Source: CAZVPF01 sp964628195
Lineage (GTDB): Bacteria; Planctomycetota; Phycisphaerae; Sedimentisphaerales; Anaerohalosphaeraceae
Direction: 5' to 3'
Length of the DNA stretch: 64,000 nt
Assembly: GCA_964628195.1 (NCBI GenBank)
Contig: CAZVPF010000002.1
Location: 124,001-188,000 of the forward strand
Under the pieces are notes generated by a model. It was not told the DNA's origin. It did not search any database and saw only the letters and a list, made by a program, of their open reading frames with translations. Positions 44,623-52,476 of the stretch are shown here, piece after piece. A program made the translations under genes and the position numbers. Every line of letters begins with the position of its first letter. Within the stretch, counting starts at the first letter, position 1.

Positions 44623-46035
44623 ATGGACACTATTTTGATTGTCGACGACGAAGATTATATCCGTGAAGAACTTGCGGCGATTATAGAAAGTGAAGAAAGA
44701 AATATTATTTTCGCCGAAAACGGGCGTCAGGCACTTACCCAGCTTGAGGAAAACGCTGTAGATATTATCATGACCGATATTCGGATGCCCGAGATGGACG
44801 GCTTTGAACTTATAAAAAAGGTCAAGCAGGACCAGCCGGCAATACCGATTATTACGATCACCGCTTTCGCGAGCACCGAAACCGCTGTCCAGGCGCTTCG
44901 CCTCGGGGCCTATGATTATGTGACCAAGCCTTTTTCAATTGACGAAATAAGGAATATCGTCGACCACGCCCTCCAGGCCCAGCATCTGTTCAATGAGGTA
45001 ACATATCTGCGAGGAAGGCTCGGTGAAAAATATTCGCTCGACAACATAATCGGCCAGTGTTCGACCATGCAGAAAGTCTACGACACCATCCAAAGGGTTG
45101 CAAACGCCGCATGCAGCATACTCATAACCGGGGAAAGCGGAACAGGCAAGGACCTCGTCGCCCAGGCAATCCACGAGCACAGCGAAAGGAAAGGTAAGTT
45201 CGTGCCGATTAACTGCGGCTCGATACCGGAAGGGCTTCTCGAGTCGGAACTTTTCGGACATGTCAAGGGCTCTTTCAGCGGCGCGGTTTCGGAAAAACAG
45301 GGCCTCGTCCAGACCGCAGACGGCGGAACGCTCTTTCTCGACGAGATCGGCGACATGCCAATCGCTCTGCAGGTAAAACTGCTCAGGCTGATCCAGAACC
45401 GCCAGGTGCAGAAAGTCGGAAGCACCAATCAGGAGAAAGTGGACGTCAGAATAATAACTGCGACCAACCAATCGCTCACCGAACACATCGTGCAGAAGTC
45501 TTTTCGCAAGGATCTGTATTACCGCATCAACGTAGTCGAAATAAACCTGCCTCCTCTTCGCGAGCGGGGAAGCGATATTACCCTCCTTGCCTGGCATTTT
45601 ATCAAAAAATACTCTGTCGTAACAGGCAAGACAATTGACCAGATCAGCCCGGAAGTTATGAACATCTTCCAGCGATATCCCTGGCCCGGAAATGTGCGAG
45701 AACTCGAAAACGCTATCGAAAGGGCGGTAACACTCTGCGAAGAGCCGGTGATCGGGCTCGAAGATATCCCCGCCACAATATCCGACTTCAGCCGCCAGCA
45801 GTCATGCATGGCCGGAACCCTGCATGAAAGAATTGAAGCATTCGAGATGGAGTGCATCAGGCAAAGTCTCGAAAATAACAATTATGACTTTAATCTCACC
45901 GCAGAGGATCTCAGCATATCTCTGGCAACCCTCTATCGAAAGATTAAGAAGTTCGAGGGAAATCAGAAAAGAAAAATAAAAGACCTCGAAAAAAGGCCCA
46001 GCAATGTCCAGTATTTACCCTTCGAGGCATATTAA
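44623..46035 (+). CDS. NtrC-family sigma-54 activator
   Basis: A 470-residue protein of three parts. The receiver has phosphoacceptor Asp52 (MTDIRMPEMDG) and Lys in TKPFSID. The AAA+ domain has Walker A GESGTGK at residues 170-176, Walker B TLFLDEIGDM and the arginine-finger region LRERGSDI. The C-terminal Fis-type helix-turn-helix is LTAEDLSISLATLYRKIKK. The loop that touches sigma-54, normally GAFTGA, reads GSFSGA at 216-221, a conservative change. The cognate kinase is almost certainly the large hybrid kinase just upstream. A candidate sigma-54 promoter lies 360 bp downstream. Confidence 0.9.
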   Translation: MDTILIVDDEDYIREELAAIIESEERNIIFAENGRQALTQLEENAVDIIMTDIRMPEMDGFELIKKVKQDQPAIPIITITAFASTETAVQALRLGAYDYVTKPFSIDEIRNIVDHALQAQHLFNEVTYLRGRLGEKYSLDNIIGQCSTMQKVYDTIQRVANAACSILITGESGTGKDLVAQAIHEHSERKGKFVPINCGSIPEGLLESELFGHVKGSFSGAVSEKQGLVQTADGGTLFLDEIGDMPIALQVKLLRLIQNRQVQKVGSTNQEKVDVRIITATNQSLTEHIVQKSFRKDLYYRINVVEINLPPLRERGSDITLLAWHFIKKYSVVTGKTIDQISPEVMNIFQRYPWPGNVRELENAIERAVTLCEEPVIGLEDIPATISDFSRQQSCMAGTLHERIEAFEMECIRQSLENNNYDFNLTAEDLSISLATLYRKIKKFEGNQKRKIKDLEKRPSNVQYLPFEAY

Positions 46036-46394
46036 AACTAACACTTTTGTCAAAATGAATTGTTAGAGGTGTCTTTAAGTTTTTATATGATAAACCACCT
46101 ATTACCCACCCAAATAGTGGGTTTATTTGTAGTTGCCGAATTAATTGATATAATTAATGCCTTTCTTTTCGCAGTGCTGATAAATATTTCTCACATCTGA
46201 GAAAGCAACAGCCTTTTTCCTGTATTAGCATAATGATCTGCGTTAATTTTCCACATAAAGTTTTAAAACGGGAAAAATTTTCCGAAAAGATTTTACACCA
46301 ACCTGTTAAATATCAGTATCGAAAAGGGCAAGTATATTTTATCGGCTTAATCTTACCGCAAATTAACCTTCTTTTTTAATTATGGTTCTGTTTT
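46036..46394. other. Non-coding stretch upstream of the sigma-54 promoter
   Basis: No gene is seen. It holds a terminator-like hairpin near its start and AT-rich sequence beyond it. Sites for the NtrC-type activator would be expected here, 80-200 bp before the promoter; I could not pick out a clear repeated palindrome by eye. Confidence 0.4.
46104..46128 (+). terminator. Possible intrinsic terminator after the sigma-54 activator gene
   Basis: ACCCAC pairs with GTGGGT around a seven-base loop and is followed by TTATTT. The stem is short but GC-rich and correctly placed 70 bp after the stop codon. Confidence 0.5.
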
Positions 46395-46409
46395 TGGTAT
46401 GCCCGTTGC
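46395..46409 (+). promoter_or_regulatory. Candidate sigma-54 promoter
   Basis: TGGTATG, four bases, then TTGC reproduces the sigma-54 layout TGGCACG-N4-TTGC with two mismatches and exact spacing; the invariant GG and GC are both present. The start of the next gene lies 48 bp downstream, and the gene immediately upstream encodes a sigma-54 activator. Confidence 0.65.
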
Positions 46410-46457
46410 GAATGTATATTTCCGTTATCATGGCAGACTTTCAAAAAGGGAATAACA

Positions 46458-46997
46458 ATGGAGTATATCAAAAAGTATCACATGATTTCGCGTTATATGT
46501 ATGAACTCGACAGCAGGGCGGTAATCTTTTATGACGACCTCATTGCTCGAACTTACGATGGCCAAATCCGAGAATGGCTGCAAAGAATCGGCGACCATAA
46601 GAAAAATCAGCTTGACATATTCAGCGGCATGGTCACTGTCAGTTCTTTCCTTCTCACCGACATCAATTCCAATGTATATGACACCTCTCGCCTCGAATAC
46701 TGGCTGAAGTCACAGTCGCCCAGGGTTTACCTCACCTCCGATCTCGAAACACTCGGCGCCTGTCACAGTTTCAGTTCTTATTTTAAGTGCCTTATAGCTA
46801 TTGAGCAGCGTGTGTTTGAATTTTATAGGACCATACTCAAACGTGTCCCAATGAATCTCGCCCAGATGGAGTCTCTCGTCCAAAAACAAAAAAGCATGTT
46901 GCTTATGCTCAAGGATATCAAAAATAAATCGGGTCAGTTTTCAATCCGTACATCAAGAAACCAAACCGACAGCCGAACCCTGAACATGGCCGTCTAA
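46458..46997 (+). CDS. Helical protein of unknown function, possibly ferritin-like fold without metal site
   Basis: I do not recognise a named family. The 179-residue protein seems all-helical: helices near residues 8-28 (MYELDSRAVIFYDDLI), 33-55 (QIREWLQRIGDHKKNQLDIF), 115-135 (CLIAIEQRVFEFYRTIL) and 138-160. The first two resemble the paired helices of rubrerythrin-like proteins, but the E..H metal ligands are only partly kept. A basic, Ser/Thr/Asn-rich tail follows. AAGGGAA ribosome site. It is the first gene behind the candidate sigma-54 promoter and is co-directional with two sigma-factor-like genes. Confidence 0.6.
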   Translation: MEYIKKYHMISRYMYELDSRAVIFYDDLIARTYDGQIREWLQRIGDHKKNQLDIFSGMVTVSSFLLTDINSNVYDTSRLEYWLKSQSPRVYLTSDLETLGACHSFSSYFKCLIAIEQRVFEFYRTILKRVPMNLAQMESLVQKQKSMLLMLKDIKNKSGQFSIRTSRNQTDSRTLNMAV

Positions 46998-47021
46998 TCA
47001 GTCTCAAGGAAGGAGCTCATT

Positions 47022-47399
47022 ATGTTGATGGCAACTCTCCCCGAAAAAGCAAAAAGCCCCTCACTCGATGTCAGGCACCCTTATGACCAGCAAGCCGTAT
47101 ACTCACTTAACAATTCGCTCCTTGACATGCACATCGGCATAGTCGAAGACGTTGTAAATTCGATTCTCCCTTACGTACCGGCAAGAACAAGCTGCAACGA
47201 CCTCATGAGCGTCGGGGCATGGGGGCTTTGTATGGCTTTGGAGCAGTTCGAGCTGGGCATGGAGCAGGGCTTCGAGGACTTTTGCAGGCAGAAGATCAAC
47301 GACGCACTTACCGACGCACTGAGATACGCCCACTGGACAGCCCGCCAGGAGCGAAGTAATAGCAGTGAAAACTATACAGAGTATCACTTCCAAACCTGA
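47022..47399 (+). CDS. Degenerate sigma-factor region 2 protein
   Basis: A 125-residue protein with a GGAAGGAG ribosome site. Its segment IVEDVVNSILPYV...CNDLMSVGAWGLCMALEQFE...GFEDFCRQKINDALTDALR follows the layout of sigma region 2 in the FliA-type factor encoded next (LVKTIASDV...YDDLFSAGVFGLMDSVGNFD...KFSTYCKRRIRGSMLDELR). Regions 3 and 4 are absent, and several basic residues of the -10 recognition helix are lost. It might compete for RNA polymerase, bind an anti-sigma factor or have another adaptor role; no function is established. It sits 61 bp before the full-length sigma gene. Confidence 0.6.
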   Translation: MLMATLPEKAKSPSLDVRHPYDQQAVYSLNNSLLDMHIGIVEDVVNSILPYVPARTSCNDLMSVGAWGLCMALEQFELGMEQGFEDFCRQKINDALTDALRYAHWTARQERSNSSENYTEYHFQT

Positions 47400-47460
47400 T
47401 ATTGCCGCTTAACATTTGTATCGAAAATCTTTTAGTCAAATTTTTGCTTGGAGGCAGAAA

Positions 47461-48252
47461 ATGGTAAGTATCAACGAACCCCAAAAGACCGTAAAAAGAA
47501 GAAGATCAGCTGTAAAGGTTCCGCATAAACCCGAATTGATCGAGCAGAGAAACCGAATGGTCGAGCAGTACCTTCCCCTCGTCAAAACTATAGCCTCCGA
47601 CGTCTGCGCCGGCACCAGCGCAAACATCGAATACGACGACCTCTTCAGCGCGGGCGTCTTCGGGCTTATGGACTCCGTCGGAAACTTCGATGAAAGCAGG
47701 GGGGTCAAGTTCAGCACATATTGCAAAAGACGCATCAGGGGCTCGATGCTCGACGAGCTGCGCCGCCAGGACTGGGTCCCGCGCTGGACAAGGCAGCAGC
47801 ACAACCAGCTCACAAAAGCACGCACCACCCTCGAGAGCAAGCTCAACCGCCGCGTAAACGACAAGGAACTCGCACGCGAAATGGGTATGGAACATAATGA
47901 TTACCGCCGTATGATGAAAAATACCAACATCACCTCTATGCTCTCGCTGGATTCGGTAACAGGTGAAGACAGCGGCTCAAAAGGTCTCGAAAATTCCCTG
48001 CCCGCCGACAAAACACAGGACCCCGTCGAATTGCTCCAGAAAAAAGATGCAAAAGAATACATCACCAGAAGCCTCAGCAAGCTCGAAAAAATGATAATCG
48101 TTCTATACTACTACGAAGAAATGACAATGAACGAGATCGGCAAAACACTCAGCATCTCAGAGTCAAGGGTCTCACAAATACACTCAGATATCATCAACAG
48201 GCTCCGCCAGAGGCTTTGCCAGAGCAGAGAAATATACACCAATACCATATAA
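47461..48252 (+). CDS. FliA/WhiG-type alternative sigma factor
   Basis: The ATG behind TTGGAGG is chosen; an in-frame TTG lies 45 bp earlier. The protein (263 residues) has sigma region 2 (YLPLVKTIASDV, YDDLFSAGVFGLMDSV, FSTYCKRRIRGSMLDELRRQDWVPR), region 3 (ELAREMGMEHNDYRRMM) and region 4 (LEKMIIVLYYYEEMTMNEIGKTLSISESRVSQIHSDII). There is no region 1, as in group 3 factors that control flagella or development. Its position behind a sigma-54-type promoter resembles flagellar hierarchies where sigma-54 drives fliA, but no flagellar genes are seen in this window. Confidence 0.9.
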   Translation: MVSINEPQKTVKRRRSAVKVPHKPELIEQRNRMVEQYLPLVKTIASDVCAGTSANIEYDDLFSAGVFGLMDSVGNFDESRGVKFSTYCKRRIRGSMLDELRRQDWVPRWTRQQHNQLTKARTTLESKLNRRVNDKELAREMGMEHNDYRRMMKNTNITSMLSLDSVTGEDSGSKGLENSLPADKTQDPVELLQKKDAKEYITRSLSKLEKMIIVLYYYEEMTMNEIGKTLSISESRVSQIHSDIINRLRQRLCQSREIYTNTI

Positions 48253-48305
48253 TTTCGAACCAACGCGATAAATTGGCACTGACGCCACCTCCTTTCCCTC
48301 AAGGT

Positions 48306-48338
48306 ACGCCGGACATCAAAATCCGGCGTCCATTTTTT
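48306..48338 (+). terminator. Intrinsic terminator
   Basis: ACGCCGGA (48306-48313) pairs with TCCGGCGT (48322-48329) around an eight-base loop, followed by CCATTTTTT. It ends the sigma-factor unit; the next gene is on the other strand. Confidence 0.8.
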
Positions 48339-48362
48339 AAAATACTGCCCTGAAACTGTGGA

Positions 48363-48746
48363 CTATTTCCCGCCGCTCTTTTTCTTCTTCTTGCTCTTTT
48401 TCTTTTTACTGCTTTTCTTCGCCGCTTTTTTCACAGCCGCGGCATATGCCTTCCCCCCCCACTCGCACAGCCTGTCCTTATCCTCCAGCACATCTATCGG
48501 AACCTCGTAATATTGCATAACATGCATCGGGTCGTCCCACGGCATAAAGGGCCCCATCCCGAACGCCTCGAAATCTCCCCGGTTGGAATTATCCACTTTA
48601 AAATACAGCACATCCTCGGCAATAAGCCCGAACATCCGCCCCTCGTGATATATCCCCGCGCCCCCGAACATTTTCCTGCTGACAACCTCACCAAGCCCGC
48701 CAAGCTGGTCCAGCACATAAGTAATATACTCGTCACTTACAGGCAA
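48363..48746 (-). CDS. TfoX N-terminal-domain protein with Lys-rich tail, TTG start
   Basis: The first 105 residues match the TfoX/Sxy N-terminal domain: RKMFGGAGIYHEGRMFGLIAEDVLYFKVD and a terminal W-GGKAY-like block. In competence regulators this domain is followed by a second one; here it stands alone, as in many small proteins of unknown role. The C-terminal 20 residues are almost all Lys and Ser, suggesting nucleic-acid or membrane binding. The start codon is TTG; no ATG is available in frame before the upstream stop. The gene is 23 bp after lgt, which carries a similar Lys-rich tail. Confidence 0.75.
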   Translation of the reverse strand: MPVSDEYITYVLDQLGGLGEVVSRKMFGGAGIYHEGRMFGLIAEDVLYFKVDNSNRGDFEAFGMGPFMPWDDPMHVMQYYEVPIDVLEDKDRLCEWGGKAYAAAVKKAAKKSSKKKKSKKKKKSGGK

Positions 48747-48769
48747 AGCTTCTACCTGGAAAAAACCTT

Positions 48770-49984
48770 TTATTCATCCCCTTCACCCGGCTTCTTACTT
48801 GTCTTTTTCTTCGTGGTCTTTTTTCTCGCCGTCTTCTTTTTGGCGGTTTTCTTAACGGCTGCCTTTTTTCTCGAAGCCTCTTTTTTGCCATCCGCCTCAG
48901 GCTCATCTGTTTCCTTTTGCCCGCCTGCCGGTGCCGTCTTTTCGGGCTCATCCTGCGCGGGCGTTTCTCCGCCTTCCCACTGACCCGCTTGCTCTGCCAA
49001 CTTAACGGGCTTTCGCGTAACAAAATATACGAACAGCAAAGCCCCTGCCATAGCAAGGTAAAGCCCCAGGTTCTGCGATATCGTCCACCCCTCGTGCAGC
49101 GTCCACCATCCGTACTCGAAAGGGTTGCCCTCGCGTATAAACTCTATAAAAAACCGCGTCACCCCATAAAGCACGAACATCAGCGTGAACGTCGCCCCGG
49201 GCCTGTATCTCCCGAAATACAGCCAGAACAAATACAGCACTCCGCACAGCACAAAAGCGTTCAACGACGAATACAACTGCGTCGGATGCACAGGCAGGCT
49301 CTGGTACTCGCCCCGGGTCACAGCTTCCTGCTGCTGTTCGGTCAATTCATCGAAAGGCTTCAAATAACCGTAATATTTATTCGACTCTTCCGCGTCCACC
49401 CAGCCCTCGCCCATCGGGTTCGGAAAACCAAAATAATCAGCCGGCAGTTCCAGGTGCGGATAATCCCTGTTACGCGAAGCGTCAGGCCGAACCTGGCTTT
49501 CATAAGGATGTGAACCGTAAGGAAACTCCACCGCCCAAGGCAGCTCGCACGGCTCGCCGAAACAGCAGCTGTTCAAAAAACAGCCGATCCTGCCGAACCC
49601 GAGCCCGACCATCAGACCAACAGCCAGAAAGTCAAAATAAACCCTCAGCGGTATCTTGTATAAAAACTTGTAAACCGTGATAAAAACTATCGCCAGGAAA
49701 ACCCCGCCAAGAAACTCCAAACCTCCCTGCCATACCGCGAAAACCTCCCAAAGGTTATCCCGGAACTGGTCAAAGTTGTGTATTACGTAAAAAATCCTGC
49801 ACCCGATAACACCCCATATCAGCGCATAAAGCCCAACATTCGTCACCCGCTCAGGGTCCTGCCCGGACCGCCTCGCCATGTGCCGCATGACCCCCACTCC
49901 CGCCAAAAAACCTATCACCAGCATCACACCGTAGCTCTTTACAGTAATGTCAGTGAAAGGTATCTCAAAAAGTTCAGGGTGCAT
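48770..49984 (-). CDS. lgt: Prolipoprotein diacylglyceryl transferase with Lys-rich C-terminal tail
   Basis: Lgt moves diacylglycerol from phosphatidylglycerol to the lipobox Cys of prolipoproteins in the inner membrane. The 404-residue protein has seven or so membrane helices, the N-terminal ITVKSYGVMLVIGF, the family signature region GLGFGRIGCFLNSCCFGEPCELPWAV and HPTQLYSSLNAF near the catalytic site. About 50 residues (roughly 170-220) are inserted in a periplasmic loop compared with the usual 260-290-residue core. A tail of about 75 residues is rich in Lys, Ala, Thr and Glu (KKTAKKKTARKKTTKKK). The tail is not needed for catalysis in known homologues; its role here is unknown. ATG with AGGAAGC upstream. 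Confidence 0.92.
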   Translation of the reverse strand: MHPELFEIPFTDITVKSYGVMLVIGFLAGVGVMRHMARRSGQDPERVTNVGLYALIWGVIGCRIFYVIHNFDQFRDNLWEVFAVWQGGLEFLGGVFLAIVFITVYKFLYKIPLRVYFDFLAVGLMVGLGFGRIGCFLNSCCFGEPCELPWAVEFPYGSHPYESQVRPDASRNRDYPHLELPADYFGFPNPMGEGWVDAEESNKYYGYLKPFDELTEQQQEAVTRGEYQSLPVHPTQLYSSLNAFVLCGVLYLFWLYFGRYRPGATFTLMFVLYGVTRFFIEFIREGNPFEYGWWTLHEGWTISQNLGLYLAMAGALLFVYFVTRKPVKLAEQAGQWEGGETPAQDEPEKTAPAGGQKETDEPEADGKKEASRKKAAVKKTAKKKTARKKTTKKKTSKKPGEGDE

Positions 49985-49992
49985 TAAGCTTC

Positions 49993-50349
49993 CTATTTCC
50001 GCAAGATAATCTCGTTATTCTCGTCTAGCGCGATAACTGTGGGCTTATGACCGGAAAGTTCTTCAGGGCTGTAATACCCGAAGTTGATAAGTATGATTAC
50101 ATCGTCCTTGTTGAACATCCTCGCCGCCGCGCCAAGCACTACAACTTCCCTGCCGCCAGCTTTACCGGGAATAACATAAGTCTCAGCCCGCGAACCATTG
50201 GTAACATTCGCCATCAGTATCGCCTCGTAAGGAGCAAGCCCAGCTTCTTCAAGAAGCTCGCTGTCAACCTCAAGGCTGCCCGGATAATCAAGACGAGTAT
50301 CGGTAACCCTTGCCCTGTGTATCTTCGATTTCAACGCTTTAATAAACAT
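49993..50349 (-). CDS. panD: Aspartate 1-decarboxylase
   Basis: A 118-residue proenzyme with the self-cleavage site Gly24-Ser25 (YPGSLEVD); cleavage leaves a pyruvoyl group on the new N-terminus of the alpha chain. Tyr58 region (TYVIPG) and NGSRAETY are the usual active-site elements. It makes beta-alanine from aspartate for pantothenate and CoA. panC lies 118 bp upstream in transcription order with a repeat array between them; lgt follows after 8 bp. Confidence 0.95.
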   Translation of the reverse strand: MFIKALKSKIHRARVTDTRLDYPGSLEVDSELLEEAGLAPYEAILMANVTNGSRAETYVIPGKAGGREVVVLGAAARMFNKDDVIILINFGYYSPEELSGHKPTVIALDENNEIILRK

Positions 50350-50366
50350 AACCAGTATTCGACTTC

Positions 50367-50446
50367 CCTATAACCTATAACCTATAACCTATAACCTAAA
50401 ACCTAAAACCTAAAACCTATAACCTATAACCTATAACCTATAACCT
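50367..50446. repeat. Tandem heptamer array CCTATAA/CCTAAAA
   Basis: Eleven head-to-tail 7-bp units: four CCTATAA, three CCTAAAA, four CCTATAA, then a partial CCT. On the minus strand the unit reads TTATAGG/TTTTAGG, like telomeric repeats. It lies in the short gap between panC and panD and could vary in copy number by slippage. It is not a CRISPR array: no spacers. Confidence 0.9.
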
Positions 50447-50466
50447 GTATTCTGTCTTCTGTTAAA

Positions 50467-51330
50467 TTATATCACCACTTGCATATCCCCGTCAATCAGC
50501 ATATTATCAATTAACCGCGTCTTGCCCAGCCTCACAGCCGTCGCCGCGATTACCGCCCCCTCTATCCTCTCAACATCCTCAAGCGTCTCGGCGTCCACTA
50601 TCTGCAAATACTCAACTTCGCAAAGCTCTGAACCCTCGATAACCCCCCGCATTTCCGCTGTCAGCTTCCCGCAGTCCCTCTCACCGGCCCCGATCATCTC
50701 ACGCCCCCGGCAAAGAGCATTATAAAGCCTGACCGCCTCGCCCCGTTCCGTTTCGCTAAGGTACGCGTTCCTGCTGCTCACAGCAAGCCCGTCATCCTCC
50801 CTCACAGTCGGACATACGACAATATCAAGCCTCATGTTCAGATCGCTTACCATTCGCCTTATAACCGCCGCCTGCTGAGCGTCCTTCTGCCCGAAAAAAG
50901 CCTTATCCGGCGCCACAATATTAAAAAGTTTCGTACAGACCGTCGCCACACCCCGAAAATGCCCCCCGCGCGACCTCCCGCAAAGGTTCTCGCTCAGCCG
51001 ATCGACATCCACCCACGTCAAATTCTCCCGCGGATACATCTCGTTCACCGCTGGTGCGAAAATAAGATCAACCCCCTCCGCTGCGCATAGCTTCTCGTCG
51101 GCCTCAAGTTTTCGAGGATACTCATCAAGGTCCTCGCCCGGGCCAAATTGCGTCGGGTTTACAAAAATGCTGACAACCACATAATCGCACTCCCGCCTCG
51201 CCGCCCGGATAAGCGACACATGACCCTCGTGCAGCGCGCCCATCGTCGGCACAAACCCTGTGCTCATTCCCCCGGCCCGTGCCTTCTCGACCTCCCGCCG
51301 AACCTGCTCTATTTTCCTCACCGTCAGCAT
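50467..51330 (-). CDS. panC: Pantothenate synthetase
   Basis: The 287-residue protein has the adenylate-forming signature: PTMGALHEGHVSLI (HxGH), SIFVNPTQFGPGEDLDEYPR, and FFGQKDAQQAAVIRRMV with the KxS-like VSSRNAYLS later. It joins pantoate and beta-alanine using ATP in the cytoplasm. Its start overlaps the end of the HPPK-kinase gene by 7 bp, so folate and pantothenate genes are co-transcribed here. Length is normal. Confidence 0.95.
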   Translation of the reverse strand: MLTVRKIEQVRREVEKARAGGMSTGFVPTMGALHEGHVSLIRAARRECDYVVVSIFVNPTQFGPGEDLDEYPRKLEADEKLCAAEGVDLIFAPAVNEMYPRENLTWVDVDRLSENLCGRSRGGHFRGVATVCTKLFNIVAPDKAFFGQKDAQQAAVIRRMVSDLNMRLDIVVCPTVREDDGLAVSSRNAYLSETERGEAVRLYNALCRGREMIGAGERDCGKLTAEMRGVIEGSELCEVEYLQIVDAETLEDVERIEGAVIAATAVRLGKTRLIDNMLIDGDMQVVI

Positions 51331-52475
51331 ATATAACGTCTCACTTCCTGCCCAAGCTCTCGAACCTGACCCGCGTCGGTGCAGTCAAACTCGCCCGCGT
51401 CAAGCCTTATCAACGGGCATTTCTTCCAGCCGGAGAAAAGTCTCTCATAATCTTCACAAAAACCCTCCAGCGAATCAGCCGTTATTCCCTGCTCGAAGGG
51501 CCTGCTGCGCTTCTTTATCCGCTCAACACAACCATCAGCCCTGTCATGCATATATATCGCCAAAACAGGCTCAGCCGACCCGCCCCGCATCTCCGAATGC
51601 TTGTCTTTATACTTCTCCCGGTCCTGCCCTTCAAGCGTCCTGTTCGCGAAAATCAACTCCTTCTCAAAAACGTAATCGCATACCGCTCTTTTTCCCGCCC
51701 CAAGCCGCTGCCTGTCGAGCTGCTCAACCCTGCTGTTCAAAAAGAAAAGCTGACTGTCCAGCGCATATTCCTTCTGCCCGCGATAAACTTTCTCCAGGTA
51801 CGGATTCTTGTCGTAAGCTTCTTTAATAAGTTCCGCCCCAAGCTCTCTCGCCAGTCCCTCCGCAAGCGTCGTCTTGCCAACCCCGATAACACCTCCGATA
51901 CAAACAAGCTGCGCCCGCTTCGGGTCGAGAAAAAAATCACCCCCGTTAAGCCTGTCCCTGAGCTCTCGCATCGTCCGCCCCATCTCCGGGTGTACAAGAT
52001 CCCCATCCAGGTCGCACATACCGTCCATCACAAAACTTCGCAAGTGCATCTGCTCGTGCGGCACCCTCAGCCGTGCGCTTTCAATGATCCTGTCGCCATA
52101 AAGCAGCATGTCGATATCTATCGTTCGCGACCCCCACCGCTCGCCGCCCCGAACCCTGCCCAGGCTCTCCTCGATCAGCATCGTCCTGTCCAAAAGTTCC
52201 TCTGCCCCGCGCTTGGTGCGTATCTTCAAAACAGCGTTAAGATAATCCGGGCCTCTTTTACCGCCTAAAGGCCGGCTGTGCACAACCCTGCTCATATCGG
52301 CGACGCTCACATTCTCAAGCTCCTCCAGCCGTTTCACAGCATTGTTGATATACCCCATACTGTCGCCCAGGTTGCTGCCCAGTCCAAGGTAAACCGTAAC
52401 TATCCCGCCGCCCGGCCTGCCTTTGCCCGACGGTCCCTTGCCGACTGATTTGAAAAGCTCACGTATAAATTTCAT
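51324..52475 (-). CDS. HPPK (FolK) fused to deoxynucleoside kinase
   Basis: The ATG one base after the dapL stop is chosen; an upstream in-frame start would lie inside dapL. Residues about 30-165 are 6-hydroxymethyl-7,8-dihydropterin pyrophosphokinase (VYLGLGSNLGDS, GSRTIDIDMLLYGD, VPHEQMHLRSFV), the folate pathway enzyme. Residues about 185-383 are a deoxynucleoside kinase-like P-loop protein (CIGGVIGVGKTTLAEGLA, then DSQLFFLNSRVEQL and CDYVFEKELIFA), which phosphorylates deoxyadenosine or deoxyguanosine in relatives. All main motifs are present in both halves, so the protein is probably bifunctional. Confidence 0.85.
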   Translation of the reverse strand: MKFIRELFKSVGKGPSGKGRPGGGIVTVYLGLGSNLGDSMGYINNAVKRLEELENVSVADMSRVVHSRPLGGKRGPDYLNAVLKIRTKRGAEELLDRTMLIEESLGRVRGGERWGSRTIDIDMLLYGDRIIESARLRVPHEQMHLRSFVMDGMCDLDGDLVHPEMGRTMRELRDRLNGGDFFLDPKRAQLVCIGGVIGVGKTTLAEGLARELGAELIKEAYDKNPYLEKVYRGQKEYALDSQLFFLNSRVEQLDRQRLGAGKRAVCDYVFEKELIFANRTLEGQDREKYKDKHSEMRGGSAEPVLAIYMHDRADGCVERIKKRSRPFEQGITADSLEGFCEDYERLFSGWKKCPLIRLDAGEFDCTDAGQVRELGQEVRRYIC

Positions 52476-52476
52476 C

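Noticed and set aside
50367..50446. CRISPR array
   Set aside because: Seven-base units without spacers; a simple tandem repeat.
51279..52268. 329-codon plus-strand open frame
   Set aside because: Antisense to the HPPK-kinase fusion, low-complexity basic translation.
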